Of a DNA stretch of 37,849 bases, positions 17,217 to 26,219 are shown piece by piece (position 1 is the stretch's first letter; the number at the start of each line of letters is the position of its first letter). The notes beneath the pieces are model-generated. The model had not been told where the DNA came from. It saw only the letters and a program-made list of their open reading frames with translations, and did not search any database. This stretch comes from Bacillota bacterium (GTDB lineage: Bacteria > Bacillota > Clostridia > Lachnospirales > Lachnospiraceae), in NCBI GenBank assembly GCA_023410575.1, contig JAEYPP010000079.1, forward strand, positions 1 to 37,849, written 5' to 3'. The translations under genes and the position numbers were made by a program.

Positions 17217-17928
17217 TTATATATGGCTGGGAGGAAAGCCAAAGAGTAAAATAGCCAATATTTGCATCAACTCATGGAAAGAGAAATTACCTGATTATGA
17301 AATAATCGAATGGAATGAAAAAAATCTAAATCTGATCGAAATTAGTAAAGAAAATCGCTATATTAAAGAGTGCATTAAGAGAAAGTTATGGGCATATGTA
17401 TCTGATTATATCAGACTAAAAATACTGTATGAAAACGGGGGAATTTATTTCGATACAGATGTACAAGTACTAAAGTCTTTTAATTCGTTTCTTTCTCAAG
17501 AAGCATTTATTGGAATGCAAAGTAACCATAATTATAGCGCTGGGGTAATAGCTACAGAAAAAGGGAATGTTGCCATTAAGGCAATAATAGATTTTTACAA
17601 TAATGATATTTGGAACAATGACTTTTATACTATTAACGCTGTTATTAAGGCAGTTTTCACAGAGAATAGTGAGCTACTAAAACATATAAAAATATATTCT
17701 AAAGAGTATTTTGATCCTATTGATTTTGTAAGAGGTTTTAGGGAGGAGGATATTTCTGAGAATACTTATTCTTTGCACTGGTATAATGCAAGTTGGGCAA
17801 ATAATAAACAAGTAAAAATATTTTTACAAACTAAGCATATAAGAAATCCGTTAAAGAAACGAGTTATATATATAAAAAAGCTATTATCATATTATTATCA
17901 TAAAAGGGTGAGAAAACATTTTATATGA
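17197..17928 (+). CDS. GT32-type (DXD) glycosyltransferase
   Basis: This 243-residue protein starts with INYIWLGGKPKS and contains the DXD donor-binding motif in ENGGIYFDTDV, both hallmarks of the Gly_transf_sug / GT32 family (mannosyl- and related transferases). The AYVSDYIRLKIL helix before the DXD motif is also typical. It overlaps the polymerase gene by 20 bp and so is coupled to it. The donor sugar cannot be predicted. Confidence 0.88.
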   Translation: MIEKKINYIWLGGKPKSKIANICINSWKEKLPDYEIIEWNEKNLNLIEISKENRYIKECIKRKLWAYVSDYIRLKILYENGGIYFDTDVQVLKSFNSFLSQEAFIGMQSNHNYSAGVIATEKGNVAIKAIIDFYNNDIWNNDFYTINAVIKAVFTENSELLKHIKIYSKEYFDPIDFVRGFREEDISENTYSLHWYNASWANNKQVKIFLQTKHIRNPLKKRVIYIKKLLSYYYHKRVRKHFI

Positions 17929-17988
17929 TAGCTCAAATATCCACCGTTGCATAATATATATAAATTAGTATATGAAAGGTGGTTAACT

Positions 17989-19860
17989 ATGAACAAAAGA
18001 CTCTATAAAACTGTAGGTATCTTACTGACTATATTGATAATAGCATTGATAAAAATCAATCATGTAAATTCAATTAATGAACCAGAGATAGAAAACACTG
18101 ATGAGTCAGAGATTGAAAGTATAGATGAACTTGAGATACCACATGGGACTGTAAATAATGATTTCAATCGTGATAATAATTCCAAAGAGGTTATTGTTGA
18201 TACTATTAGCAAACTTAAAATTGCTAATAGTGAAGTTGGTATGATATTTAGAACAGAAGGGTATTACACTAAAAATGATGGGGGTGGTGCAAGATACCTT
18301 ATTGTAGATATAAAAAATGAAAAAGATGACTCGTTTTTAGATATCAAGCTAAATAATGGGTTGTATGCGGAATTGATTCTAAGTAGTGATGAGTATGTTA
18401 ATGTTCAAGTAGCGGGTATTAGAACTGAAGAAAAAATATCAGAACGTTTGAATTATGTCATTCAATCCTTAGTAGGAAAAGTTAAGGGAATTAAATTTCT
18501 TAAAGGTAAATACTACATCGATAAAATAATTGAGCTAAATTCTATGGAATATGTTGGTGAGGATGATGTTGAACTAATAGTTTCACCAAATTTTATAGGT
18601 AATGATGATAAGGTATTTTCAACTCAAGATGAATATTCTTTTTCAGGACAAAATGTGGATATTTGCTTTAGTAATATTAATGTACTCTTAGAAGAATCAG
18701 CTAATCAGGAATTTCCGGGTCAAGAACTTGTATTGTTTAAGTTAACGGGAATTAAGCACTTTAATCTATCTAATTGTGAAGTTGTTGTAAAAAAAGGAAT
18801 AGATAATATTCGGCATTATGCAGTTACTAATATTTTGTTTAAAGATAGTGATATTCAGAACGTAGAGATAAGTAACTGTACTATCAAGAATTTATCTGCA
18901 GAAGGAGAAACGAAGAAACAACACTTTATTGGTGGTTGCCTATGGTTTTATGCTGGTAACGATAACAGGGTAATAGAAAATATAAAGGTTCAAGGATGCA
19001 ATTTTATTTCTACATGTTCGGATGAATTATTAGGTGTATGGAATGCAAATATAGTAAGCAATTTTTATATTTCTGACTGTGAGTTTACGGTATTGGGTGA
19101 TTCTAATATCAGTGATAATTCTAATGCTATGACATTCTTCAATAGTAGTTTTAGTGATACAACTATTAGCAACTGCATTTTTAATATAAGTGGATCATCA
19201 ATGAGAATAATAAAAATTTTTCGAACAGTGAACGACAAAGTATTTCAGATTGATTTTGACTCTTGTACAATCAATGCTGTGAATAATTTAATTTCTCCAT
19301 GGAAAAATAATATCTCATTATTCTCATTTAGCGATCTTAGTAAGGATAAAGATGTTATTAATATTACAAACTGTAATTTTCTGAGTAACAAAGACACACA
19401 GTATAGATGTATAGTAGAATGTTCTAATATTGAAAATTCTCATATCAATTTATTAAATAATGATATAGAGATTAATACGAGTAGTGGACTTTTTTGGATT
19501 GAAAACTCAAGCGCTAATATTCAAGTAAAGAATAATCAAATAAATCTATATAGTGGAGGACTAATAACTGTAAAAAATTCGTGTAAAAAAACTATTTTAG
19601 AGGTTATTAGTAATACTATTGATTCCAGCTGCCAAGGCAATATTTTTGGAAATGTTTTATTAGACTATTACTTTAAGAGTAATAAGATCAATTATCAGAA
19701 GAGATCTACACTATTTAATAATGTAGAAGGGGTTATACAACAACAGAAGAGTAACTTATTTGTATCTGATAATAATATAAATGATATTAATTTGTTAAGA
19801 TACTATTATTGCAATTATGATATTGGTATTGATGATTCACTAAATGTAATAAAGGAGTAA
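17989..19860 (+). CDS. Membrane-anchored right-handed beta-helix protein
   Basis: This 623-residue protein has one N-terminal membrane anchor or uncleaved signal (residues about 5-25), an acidic Glu/Asp-rich linker (about 30-50), and then a long body. The body consists of short Asn/Ser/Ile-rich repeats (patterns such as ISNCTIKN, NITNCNFLSN, NLLNNDIEI), which fold as a right-handed beta-helix. Proteins of this shape include polysaccharide lyases, epimerases and phage depolymerases. I see no definite catalytic residues. The ATG at 17989 is chosen because AAAGGTGG precedes it at 6 bp; the frame is open from 17947 (TTG) without a ribosome binding site. Placed between GT32 and the broken GT2, it may cut, modify or bind the polymer outside the cell. 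Confidence 0.72.
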   Translation: MNKRLYKTVGILLTILIIALIKINHVNSINEPEIENTDESEIESIDELEIPHGTVNNDFNRDNNSKEVIVDTISKLKIANSEVGMIFRTEGYYTKNDGGGARYLIVDIKNEKDDSFLDIKLNNGLYAELILSSDEYVNVQVAGIRTEEKISERLNYVIQSLVGKVKGIKFLKGKYYIDKIIELNSMEYVGEDDVELIVSPNFIGNDDKVFSTQDEYSFSGQNVDICFSNINVLLEESANQEFPGQELVLFKLTGIKHFNLSNCEVVVKKGIDNIRHYAVTNILFKDSDIQNVEISNCTIKNLSAEGETKKQHFIGGCLWFYAGNDNRVIENIKVQGCNFISTCSDELLGVWNANIVSNFYISDCEFTVLGDSNISDNSNAMTFFNSSFSDTTISNCIFNISGSSMRIIKIFRTVNDKVFQIDFDSCTINAVNNLISPWKNNISLFSFSDLSKDKDVINITNCNFLSNKDTQYRCIVECSNIENSHINLLNNDIEINTSSGLFWIENSSANIQVKNNQINLYSGGLITVKNSCKKTILEVISNTIDSSCQGNIFGNVLLDYYFKSNKINYQKRSTLFNNVEGVIQQQKSNLFVSDNNINDINLLRYYYCNYDIGIDDSLNVIKE

Positions 19861-19907
19861 TAAGAAAGGGAGAGTAATAACATTCTGTATGTTGTGAAAA
19901 ATGATTA

Positions 19908-20291
19908 ATGCGAATATCTGTGATTACACCAACCTATAATAGGGGTAGTACTTTAGAACGAGTTTTTCATAGTCTTGAGAAACAGACTATGAAGTCCTTT
20001 GAATGGATTATAGTAGATGATGGTTCAACTGATAATACTAAAGAGATTGTAGATGATTTTATAAGAAAAGCAAAATTTGATATAAAATATATTCGACAAG
20101 AGAATAACGGAAAACATATTGCTGTAATAAAGGTGTAAGTATAGCAAGGGGTGAGTTTATTGCAATAGCGGACTCGGATTGGACTTGATATAAGCCGTCA
20201 TGAATTTTATTATAAGAATTTATTCAACTCATACCAAGAACTTTCGAAACTAGTGTATGAAGATAGCAAAGTAATGAAAGATAATCAATAA
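19908..20291 (+). pseudogene. Broken GT2 glycosyltransferase gene
   Basis: The first 70 codons encode a good GT2 N-terminus (ISVITPTYNRGSTLERV, WIIVDDGSTDNT, RQENNGKH). At about 20130 the frame shifts. One frame over, the family sequence continues as NKGVSIARGEFIAIADSD up to about 20180. A second shift then leads straight into a C-terminal fragment, SRHEFYYKNLFNSYQ, which runs to the stop at 20289-20291. The middle of the gene (roughly 150 codons for this family) is missing. The shift and deletion mean no active enzyme is made. The Wzx gene begins 17 bp later with its own ribosome binding site. Confidence 0.85.
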
Positions 20292-20307
20292 ATCTAAGGG
20301 AGTATTT

Positions 20308-21750
20308 ATGAAGTCACTGTCTAAAAACACCTTTTTTAACATTATATATAATATAACCAATATGGTATTTCCTTTGATATCTTCTATGTACGTTGCGCGA
20401 ATTTTGTTCTCTGATGGTGTTGGGAAAGTTTCTTTTGCACAAAATATTGTATCTTATTTCATTTCATTTGCAGTACTTGGGATACCAGTATATGGAATTA
20501 GAGAAATTGCAAAAGTACAAAAAGAATCTGCGAAGAGAGATACAATTTTTACAGAGTTATTTCTAATAAATATATTTTCTACTGCTATTTCTGTAATTGT
20601 TTACATTATATTAATTTTTAATTGTTTTCAATTAGAACTTCCATTATTTTTGTGTTCAGGCTTATCAATTTTCTTTAATTTTATTAATATAGATTGGCTC
20701 TATCAGGGTATGGAAGAATATTCATATATAGCAATCCGGAGTCTTTTAATAAAGATTTTGTTATTAATAGCACTTATATTATTTGTTAATACTCGCTCAG
20801 ATTATGTCATTTATAGCATGATATTGAGCTTAGCTACGGGGGGCAACTATATATTTAATGTCATAAATGCTAGAAAATTTGTGAAACTTAAGTTTCAAGG
20901 CATATCAATAAAGAAACATCTTTCATCAATAATTATTTTAGCACTTAGCATATTGTTATCCAATTTATATAGTAAAGTTGATATTACAATGATAGGTACT
21001 ATGGTTGGAGATGTAGCTACTGGTTATTATACATATGCTCATAGAATTATTGAAATTGTATTAACGGCTTGTGCATCATTTTCTTCTGTATTTCTACCGA
21101 GGTTAAGCCTGTATTATAATAAACAACCAGAAGATTTTAATAAATTGCTTAAGTTAGGAATTCGCATTTTAACATTTATTACAATACCTGCAGCGATTGG
21201 TTTGTTTTTCTTAGCTCCACAATTAATTTATATTTTATATGGAGAAGATTTTTCCAGCGCAACATTTACAGTTAGGATGCTATCTCCGCTGATTATTATT
21301 AAGGGATTTGGGAATTTATTATGTTATCAGTTAGTAATTTGTACAGGAAATGAAAAGAAACGTATACCTGCATATGGCTTAGCTGCCTTACTAAATTTGT
21401 TATTAAATTATTTTTTAATTCCAATATTTATGGAAAGGGGAGCGGCATTTGCTTCTGTAGTAAGTGAGTTTATTGTAAACGGTTATCAAATATATCTGAT
21501 GAGGAAGATCATTAAGATTCCTTTCGAGAAAAAAGCTTTAAGTCAAGCAATAATAACCACATTGATTATGTCAATTAGCTTAATTTTAATTAGTTATCTA
21601 CCATTTAATTATCTAGTAAAAACTATAGTATCTGTTGCAATGGGATTCATAGTATACATATTAACTAATTTTTTACTGAGAAATCAATTTCTTATTGAAG
21701 TTATAAAAAAGATAAAAAAGATGTGTTACGGGATAAGGCGTTCAATTTAA
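20308..21750 (+). CDS. Wzx-type flippase of the polysaccharide repeat unit
   Basis: This polytopic protein of 480 residues with about 12-14 membrane helices belongs to the MOP/polysaccharide transporter (RfbX) family. It starts with SLSKNTFFNIIYNITNMVFPL and has the conserved ARILFSDGVGKVSFAQN and YGIREIAK segments. It would move undecaprenyl-linked repeat units across the membrane for the polymerase encoded upstream. The start at 20308 has AAGGGAG upstream. Its A+T-rich composition matches the surrounding variable block. Confidence 0.92.
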   Translation: MKSLSKNTFFNIIYNITNMVFPLISSMYVARILFSDGVGKVSFAQNIVSYFISFAVLGIPVYGIREIAKVQKESAKRDTIFTELFLINIFSTAISVIVYIILIFNCFQLELPLFLCSGLSIFFNFINIDWLYQGMEEYSYIAIRSLLIKILLLIALILFVNTRSDYVIYSMILSLATGGNYIFNVINARKFVKLKFQGISIKKHLSSIIILALSILLSNLYSKVDITMIGTMVGDVATGYYTYAHRIIEIVLTACASFSSVFLPRLSLYYNKQPEDFNKLLKLGIRILTFITIPAAIGLFFLAPQLIYILYGEDFSSATFTVRMLSPLIIIKGFGNLLCYQLVICTGNEKKRIPAYGLAALLNLLLNYFLIPIFMERGAAFASVVSEFIVNGYQIYLMRKIIKIPFEKKALSQAIITTLIMSISLILISYLPFNYLVKTIVSVAMGFIVYILTNFLLRNQFLIEVIKKIKKMCYGIRRSI

Positions 21751-21842
21751 AATGGTAAAGTAAAAGTACTGCATTAAGAGAATACATGACATATTTTTGA
21801 ATACTTAAGGTTTAATAGATCTCAGTGTTTGGGGAGGATATA

Positions 21843-22844
21843 ATGAATATACTTGTCACAGGTGGAACAGGATTTATTGGAAGCCACACAACAGTAGAGT
21901 TATTAACAATGGGGCATAATGTTATAGTGATTGATAATTTATCAAATTCAAGTGAATTGGTATTACATAGAATAAAAGAAATAACAGGGATTGAAGTTAA
22001 GTTCTATAAGATAGATCTCTGTGATTATGAAAAAATAGAAGAAGTTTTTATAAAAGAATATATAGAAATTGTAATACATTTTGCAGGATTAAAAGCAGTT
22101 GGGGAATCATGTAAAATACCTCTTATGTATTATCAAAATAACTTAATTTCAACATTAAATCTGCTTGATATTATGGATAAACATAATATCAAAAAAATTA
22201 TATTTAGTTCATCAGCAACTGTTTACGGAAATCCGAAAGAGGTGCCAATAAAAGAAGAAGCACCATTATCTACATTAAATCCTTATGGTAGAACTAAGCT
22301 AGTTATTGAAGATATACTGAGAGATTTGTATGCTTCAGATTCATCATGGCAGATAGTTATATTACGCTATTTCAATCCAATTGGAGCACATAAAAGTAGC
22401 TTAATTGGAGAGGCACCAAATGGTACACCAAATAACTTATTACCGTATATCTCAATAGTAGCAGCAGGGGCAATTGAACAATTATGTATTTATGGTAATG
22501 ACTACGATACATGTGATGGGACTGGAGTAAGAGATTATATTCATATTATCGATTTGGCAAGAGGACATATAAAAGCTGTTAAAAAAATTCAAGAAGGCTT
22601 AAAAGGAATCAATGTATTTAACTTAGGAACTGGTAAAGGATATAGCGTACTTGAAGTAATAAACGCATTTGAAAAGGTTAGCGGGAAATACATAAAATAT
22701 AGCTTTACACATAGAAGAGAAGGGGATATAGCTATATGCTACGCTGATTGTAGTAAGGCTAATAAAGAACTTGATTGGAAAGCAGAATATGATATATATG
22801 ATATGTGTGAAGATGCATGGCGATGGCAATGCAAAAAAACCTAA
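21843..22844 (+). CDS. galE: UDP-glucose 4-epimerase
   Basis: This NAD-dependent extended short-chain dehydrogenase of 333 residues interconverts UDP-glucose and UDP-galactose (or the N-acetyl forms), supplying a donor for the glycosyltransferases. It has the TGGTGFIGS Rossmann motif at the N-terminus, SSSATVYG, the catalytic NPYGRTK (YXXXK) and the substrate-side blocks RYFNPIGAH and GTGVRDYIHI. The ATG at 21843 follows GGGGAGGAT; the six extra codons from 21825 cover that ribosome binding site and are rejected. It is the last intact gene of the variable block. Confidence 0.94.
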   Translation: MNILVTGGTGFIGSHTTVELLTMGHNVIVIDNLSNSSELVLHRIKEITGIEVKFYKIDLCDYEKIEEVFIKEYIEIVIHFAGLKAVGESCKIPLMYYQNNLISTLNLLDIMDKHNIKKIIFSSSATVYGNPKEVPIKEEAPLSTLNPYGRTKLVIEDILRDLYASDSSWQIVILRYFNPIGAHKSSLIGEAPNGTPNNLLPYISIVAAGAIEQLCIYGNDYDTCDGTGVRDYIHIIDLARGHIKAVKKIQEGLKGINVFNLGTGKGYSVLEVINAFEKVSGKYIKYSFTHRREGDIAICYADCSKANKELDWKAEYDIYDMCEDAWRWQCKKT

Positions 22845-23199
22845 TGGATACGATATGAATATATAGTTCAATACTTCAGGTGGAATGCTTTTTATGTCTT
22901 GTGCTTTATCATGAGGGAATTGGCTTAGTGAAAGGGGATTCAACCATGGGGGAAATTGGGAAAATAGTTCATAAAGTCAAAAATCAACTGGTAATTTTGT
23001 TGTTTTAGGACATCTATTAATGAGTCTTGAGTAATTCCAATTTTGATTGCTAAATTAGCCAATAAAGTTACTTTTATAAATTTAGTATTTTATCCAACTA
23101 AAACATATAAGCAATTACAAGAGAAAAGGTATTCATTAAAAAATGAAGAGAATTAAATTAAGGGACTGATCATACTTATAACATATTTATCTTTATGAA
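22845..23199 (+). other. Intergenic stretch with decayed coding remnants
   Basis: No intact gene is present between galE and the rfb promoter. Two stretches look like coding debris. One is stop-free from about 22910 to 23005 (HEGIGLVKGDSTMGE...). The other, 23031-23156, translates VIPILIAKLANKVTFINLV and ends in a Lys/Glu-rich tail, like the end of a membrane-bound protein. Neither has a start with a ribosome binding site, and they lie in different frames. I could not name the parent gene. Confidence 0.4.
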
Positions 23200-23228
23200 T
23201 TGACTTGTTTCTTTTTATCGACTATGAT
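23200..23228 (+). promoter_or_regulatory. Sigma-A promoter of the rfb (dTDP-rhamnose) operon
   Basis: TTGACT (23200-23205) and TATGAT (23223-23228) are 17 bp apart, each matching consensus in 5 of 6 positions. Transcription would begin near 23235, leaving a ~20-nt leader that contains the GGAGG of rfbA. The rhamnose genes can therefore be expressed independently of the upstream cluster. Confidence 0.8.
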
Positions 23229-23254
23229 AATAGAAAAGATATTTGGAGGATAGG

Positions 23255-24136
23255 ATGAAGGGAATTATTTTGGCAGGAGGAAGTGGAACAAGACTTTATC
23301 CATTAACGATGGTAACCTCAAAACAGTTGTTACCTGTTTATGATAAGCCAATGATTTATTATCCACTTTCTATCCTTATGAATGCAGGAATACGTGATAT
23401 ATTAATAATTTCCACACCAGAGGATACTCCACGCTTTGAGGAGTTATTAAAAGATGGTAGTCAGTTTGGAATCAAATTATCATATGCAATACAAGTACGA
23501 CCAGATGGATTAGCTCAGGCATTTATAATAGGAGAAGAATTTATTGATGGACAGCCTGTTGCAATGATTTTAGGAGATAATATATTTCATGGCCATGGTT
23601 TAAATAAACGACTAAGAAGAGCAGCAAAGAAAACCGTTGGAGCTTCAATCTTTGGCTATTATGTAGATGATCCAGAGAGATTCGGAATTGTTGAGTTTGA
23701 TAAGAATGGAAAGGCTATTTCCATTGAAGAAAAGCCAGAACAACCAAAATCGAATTATTGTGTCACTGGGCTATATTTTTATGATGATAAGGTTGTAGAA
23801 TATGCGAAACAATTAAAACCTTCCAAACGTGGTGAACTAGAAATTACTGATCTTAATCGCATCTATCTAGAAAAGGGTGAACTTGAAGTAACGCTCCTTG
23901 GTCAAGGTTATACATGGCTAGATACTGGAACCCACGAATCCTTAGTGGAAGCAACCAACTTTGTTAAGACGATAGAGACACATCAGCACCGTAAAGTCGC
24001 TTGTTTAGAGGAAATCGCATTTCTCAATGGCTGGATACAAAAAGACCAGCTTTTACAAATCTATGAGAAATTCAAGAAGAACCAGTATGGGGCTTATCTG
24101 ATGGATATTATGGAAGGCAAATATATCGAACGATAA
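23255..24136 (+). CDS. rfbA: Glucose-1-phosphate thymidylyltransferase
   Basis: This enzyme makes dTDP-glucose from dTTP and glucose-1-phosphate, the first step to dTDP-L-rhamnose. The protein has 293 residues, the usual RmlA length. It opens with KGIILAGGSGTRLYPLT (nucleotide-binding loop) and contains KQLLPVYDKPMIYYPLS, the GDNIFHG metal/active-site block, EEKP and WLDTGTHESL. The ATG at 23255 follows GGAGGAT; a TTG 12 bp upstream would overlap that site. It is followed 13 bp later by rfbB. Confidence 0.97.
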   Translation: MKGIILAGGSGTRLYPLTMVTSKQLLPVYDKPMIYYPLSILMNAGIRDILIISTPEDTPRFEELLKDGSQFGIKLSYAIQVRPDGLAQAFIIGEEFIDGQPVAMILGDNIFHGHGLNKRLRRAAKKTVGASIFGYYVDDPERFGIVEFDKNGKAISIEEKPEQPKSNYCVTGLYFYDDKVVEYAKQLKPSKRGELEITDLNRIYLEKGELEVTLLGQGYTWLDTGTHESLVEATNFVKTIETHQHRKVACLEEIAFLNGWIQKDQLLQIYEKFKKNQYGAYLMDIMEGKYIER

Positions 24137-24149
24137 TTGGAGGATAAGA

Positions 24150-25175
24150 ATGAAAGTATTAGTAACCGGAGGAGCCGGCTTTATTGGGAGTAACTTCGTA
24201 CTTTATATGGTAAAGAAGTATCCACAAGATATGATTGTAAACTTAGATTTATTAACATATGCAGGTAACTTGGAGAATCTGACTGAGGTTGAGAATGCAA
24301 GCAATTACAAATTTATAAAAGGGGATATTGCAGACCGACCTTTTATTATGGACTTATTTGAAAAAGAAAAATTCGATGTCGTAGTTAACTTTGCAGCTGA
24401 AACTCATGTAGACCGTTCTATTGTTGATCCTGGTATATTTGTTAAGACTAATGTGCTTGGTACTCAAGTTTTGCTTGATGCCGCTGTTGCAAATAATGTG
24501 AAGCGTTTTCATCAGGTATCAACGGATGAAGTGTATGGAGATCTTCCATTGGACCGCCCTGATCTATTCTTTACAGAGCAGACACCTATTCATACATCAA
24601 GTCCATATTCTTCAAGTAAAGCAAGCGCGGATTTATTTGTCATAGCTTATCATAGAACCTTTGGTTTACCAGTAACAATTTCACGTTGCTCCAATAACTA
24701 TGGACCGTTTCAGTTCCCTGAAAAAATGATTCCTTTGATGGTGATACGTTCATTACATGAAGAAAAGCTACCGGTGTATGGGAAAGGTGAAAATATACGA
24801 GACTGGCTTCATGTTGAGGATCACTGCATTGCAATTGACTTAATTTTAAAGAAAGGTAAGGTTGGAGAAGTTTACAATATTGGTGGCCACAATGAAAAGA
24901 CTAATCTTACTGTAGTAAAGACTATATTAAAACAACTTGGCAAATCAGAAGAACTGATTTCTTTTGTGACTGACCGTCCAGGGCATGATCTTCGTTACGC
25001 AATTGACCCTACGAAGATGAAAACTGAGTTGGGTTGGAAGCCAATCTACAACTTTGATTCGGGGATGGCTCAGACAATTGACTGGTATGTTAATCATCAA
25101 GAGTGGTGGCAGCGAATCTTAAATGGTGAATATGAAAGCTACTTTGAGAAAATGTATGGAGAGAGACTAGAATGA
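24150..25175 (+). CDS. rfbB: dTDP-glucose 4,6-dehydratase
   Basis: This NAD-dependent dehydratase converts dTDP-glucose to dTDP-4-keto-6-deoxyglucose. It has 341 residues, the family length. It contains the TGGAGFIGSNF Rossmann motif, FAAETHVDRSI, STDEVYGDL with the catalytic TDE, YSSSKASAD (YXXXK), RCSNNYGPFQFPEK and RDWLHVEDH. It has GGAGG ahead of ATG 24150 and overlaps rfbD by 4 bp (ATGA). Confidence 0.97.
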   Translation: MKVLVTGGAGFIGSNFVLYMVKKYPQDMIVNLDLLTYAGNLENLTEVENASNYKFIKGDIADRPFIMDLFEKEKFDVVVNFAAETHVDRSIVDPGIFVKTNVLGTQVLLDAAVANNVKRFHQVSTDEVYGDLPLDRPDLFFTEQTPIHTSSPYSSSKASADLFVIAYHRTFGLPVTISRCSNNYGPFQFPEKMIPLMVIRSLHEEKLPVYGKGENIRDWLHVEDHCIAIDLILKKGKVGEVYNIGGHNEKTNLTVVKTILKQLGKSEELISFVTDRPGHDLRYAIDPTKMKTELGWKPIYNFDSGMAQTIDWYVNHQEWWQRILNGEYESYFEKMYGERLE

Positions 25176-26017
25176 GAATTTTAGTAACAGGTGTTGGTGG
25201 ACAGCTTGGTACAGATGTTGTTGTTGAACTAAAAAAACGTGGTCATGAAGTGATTGGAGTAACTCAAGAAGAACTAGATATTACTGAGGAAACAAAGGTG
25301 GACGCTTTTGTTATGAATACAAGACCAGAGGCTGTTATCCACTGCGCTGCGTATACAGCAGTTGATGCCGCAGAGGACAATTATGAACTGGCATATCAAG
25401 TGAATTGTCTAGGGACACGCTATTTAGTTAGGGCATGTAAAAACTTAAATGCTAAGTTTATCTATATTAGTACAGATTATGTATTTTCTGGGGAAGGTGA
25501 TCAACCATGGAAAGTAGATGATATTGCTAGTCCTCAGAATAATTATGGAAAAACAAAGCTACTAGGTGAGGAAGAAGTTAAAAAATACACGCACCAATAT
25601 TTTATTGTAAGAACCTCATGGGTAATTGGAGCAGTTGGAAAAAACTTTGTGAAGACGATGTTGCACCTTGGAAAAACAAGAGGTGCTGTGAGTGTAGTCA
25701 ACGATCAGATTGGATCACCTACTTTTACGAAAAATCTCTCCACTCTTTTGTCAGATATGGTTGAAACAAATCGATATGGTGTGTATCATGCTACGAATGA
25801 AGGGGAATGCAGCTGGTATGAGTTTGCTGTCGAGATATTTCGTCAAGCTAAGCTTGATGTGACAGTTACTCCAGTTAAAAGCAATGAATTTGCAGCGAAA
25901 GCAGTTCGTCCCCATAATAGTAGAATGAATAAAGATTCTTTGACAAAGAATGGGTTTCATCGATTACCTGATTGGAAGTTAGAGCTTGGCGAATATTTAA
26001 AGGGAATTGATGTATAA
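25172..26017 (+). CDS. rfbD: dTDP-4-dehydrorhamnose reductase
   Basis: This NAD(P)H-dependent reductase makes dTDP-L-rhamnose, the last step of the pathway. It has 281 residues. Typical motifs are TGVGGQLGTDV, HCAAYTAVDAAED, STDYVFSGEG, NNYGKTKLLGE (YXXXK) and VRTSWVIG. The start overlaps the rfbB stop by 4 bp. The 3,5-epimerase (rfbC) normally found with these genes is absent from the window, so it must lie elsewhere or be replaced. Confidence 0.96.
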   Translation: MRILVTGVGGQLGTDVVVELKKRGHEVIGVTQEELDITEETKVDAFVMNTRPEAVIHCAAYTAVDAAEDNYELAYQVNCLGTRYLVRACKNLNAKFIYISTDYVFSGEGDQPWKVDDIASPQNNYGKTKLLGEEEVKKYTHQYFIVRTSWVIGAVGKNFVKTMLHLGKTRGAVSVVNDQIGSPTFTKNLSTLLSDMVETNRYGVYHATNEGECSWYEFAVEIFRQAKLDVTVTPVKSNEFAAKAVRPHNSRMNKDSLTKNGFHRLPDWKLELGEYLKGIDV

Positions 26018-26219
26018 GAATACTACAATTGCATATGGATTTTTTGTGCTTTCTTATACAGCTGGTTAGCATATAAATGTTCTGATTTCACTGAGAGGGT
26101 AAGAGGAGGATACTTCTTACCTTCATTAAATTGGTAAGAAATAGAGGTTGCAAATTCGGAGGGCGACCTTGTTACGGTTGATTTTAAGCTTAAAATGCTA
26201 CTTTTTTACGGAGGAAAGG
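26012..26219 (+). promoter_or_regulatory. Structured region between rfbD and the HAD phosphatase gene
   Basis: A 9-bp inverted repeat (26012-26020 with 26051-26059) overlaps the rfbD stop and encloses a T-run; it may act as a terminator. Downstream, TCTTACC (26115-26121) can pair either with GGTAAGA at 26098-26104 or with GGTAAGA at 26133-26139, so two hairpins exclude each other. A third stem pairs AGGTTGC (26145-26151) with GCGACCT (26163-26169). I recognise no riboswitch class. This may be an attenuator-like leader, or chance pairing. Confidence 0.35.

Noticed and set aside
26091..26121. A CTGAGAGGGT stretch recalling the TPP riboswitch
   Set aside because: The other conserved TPP riboswitch blocks are missing and the downstream gene is not a thiamine gene.
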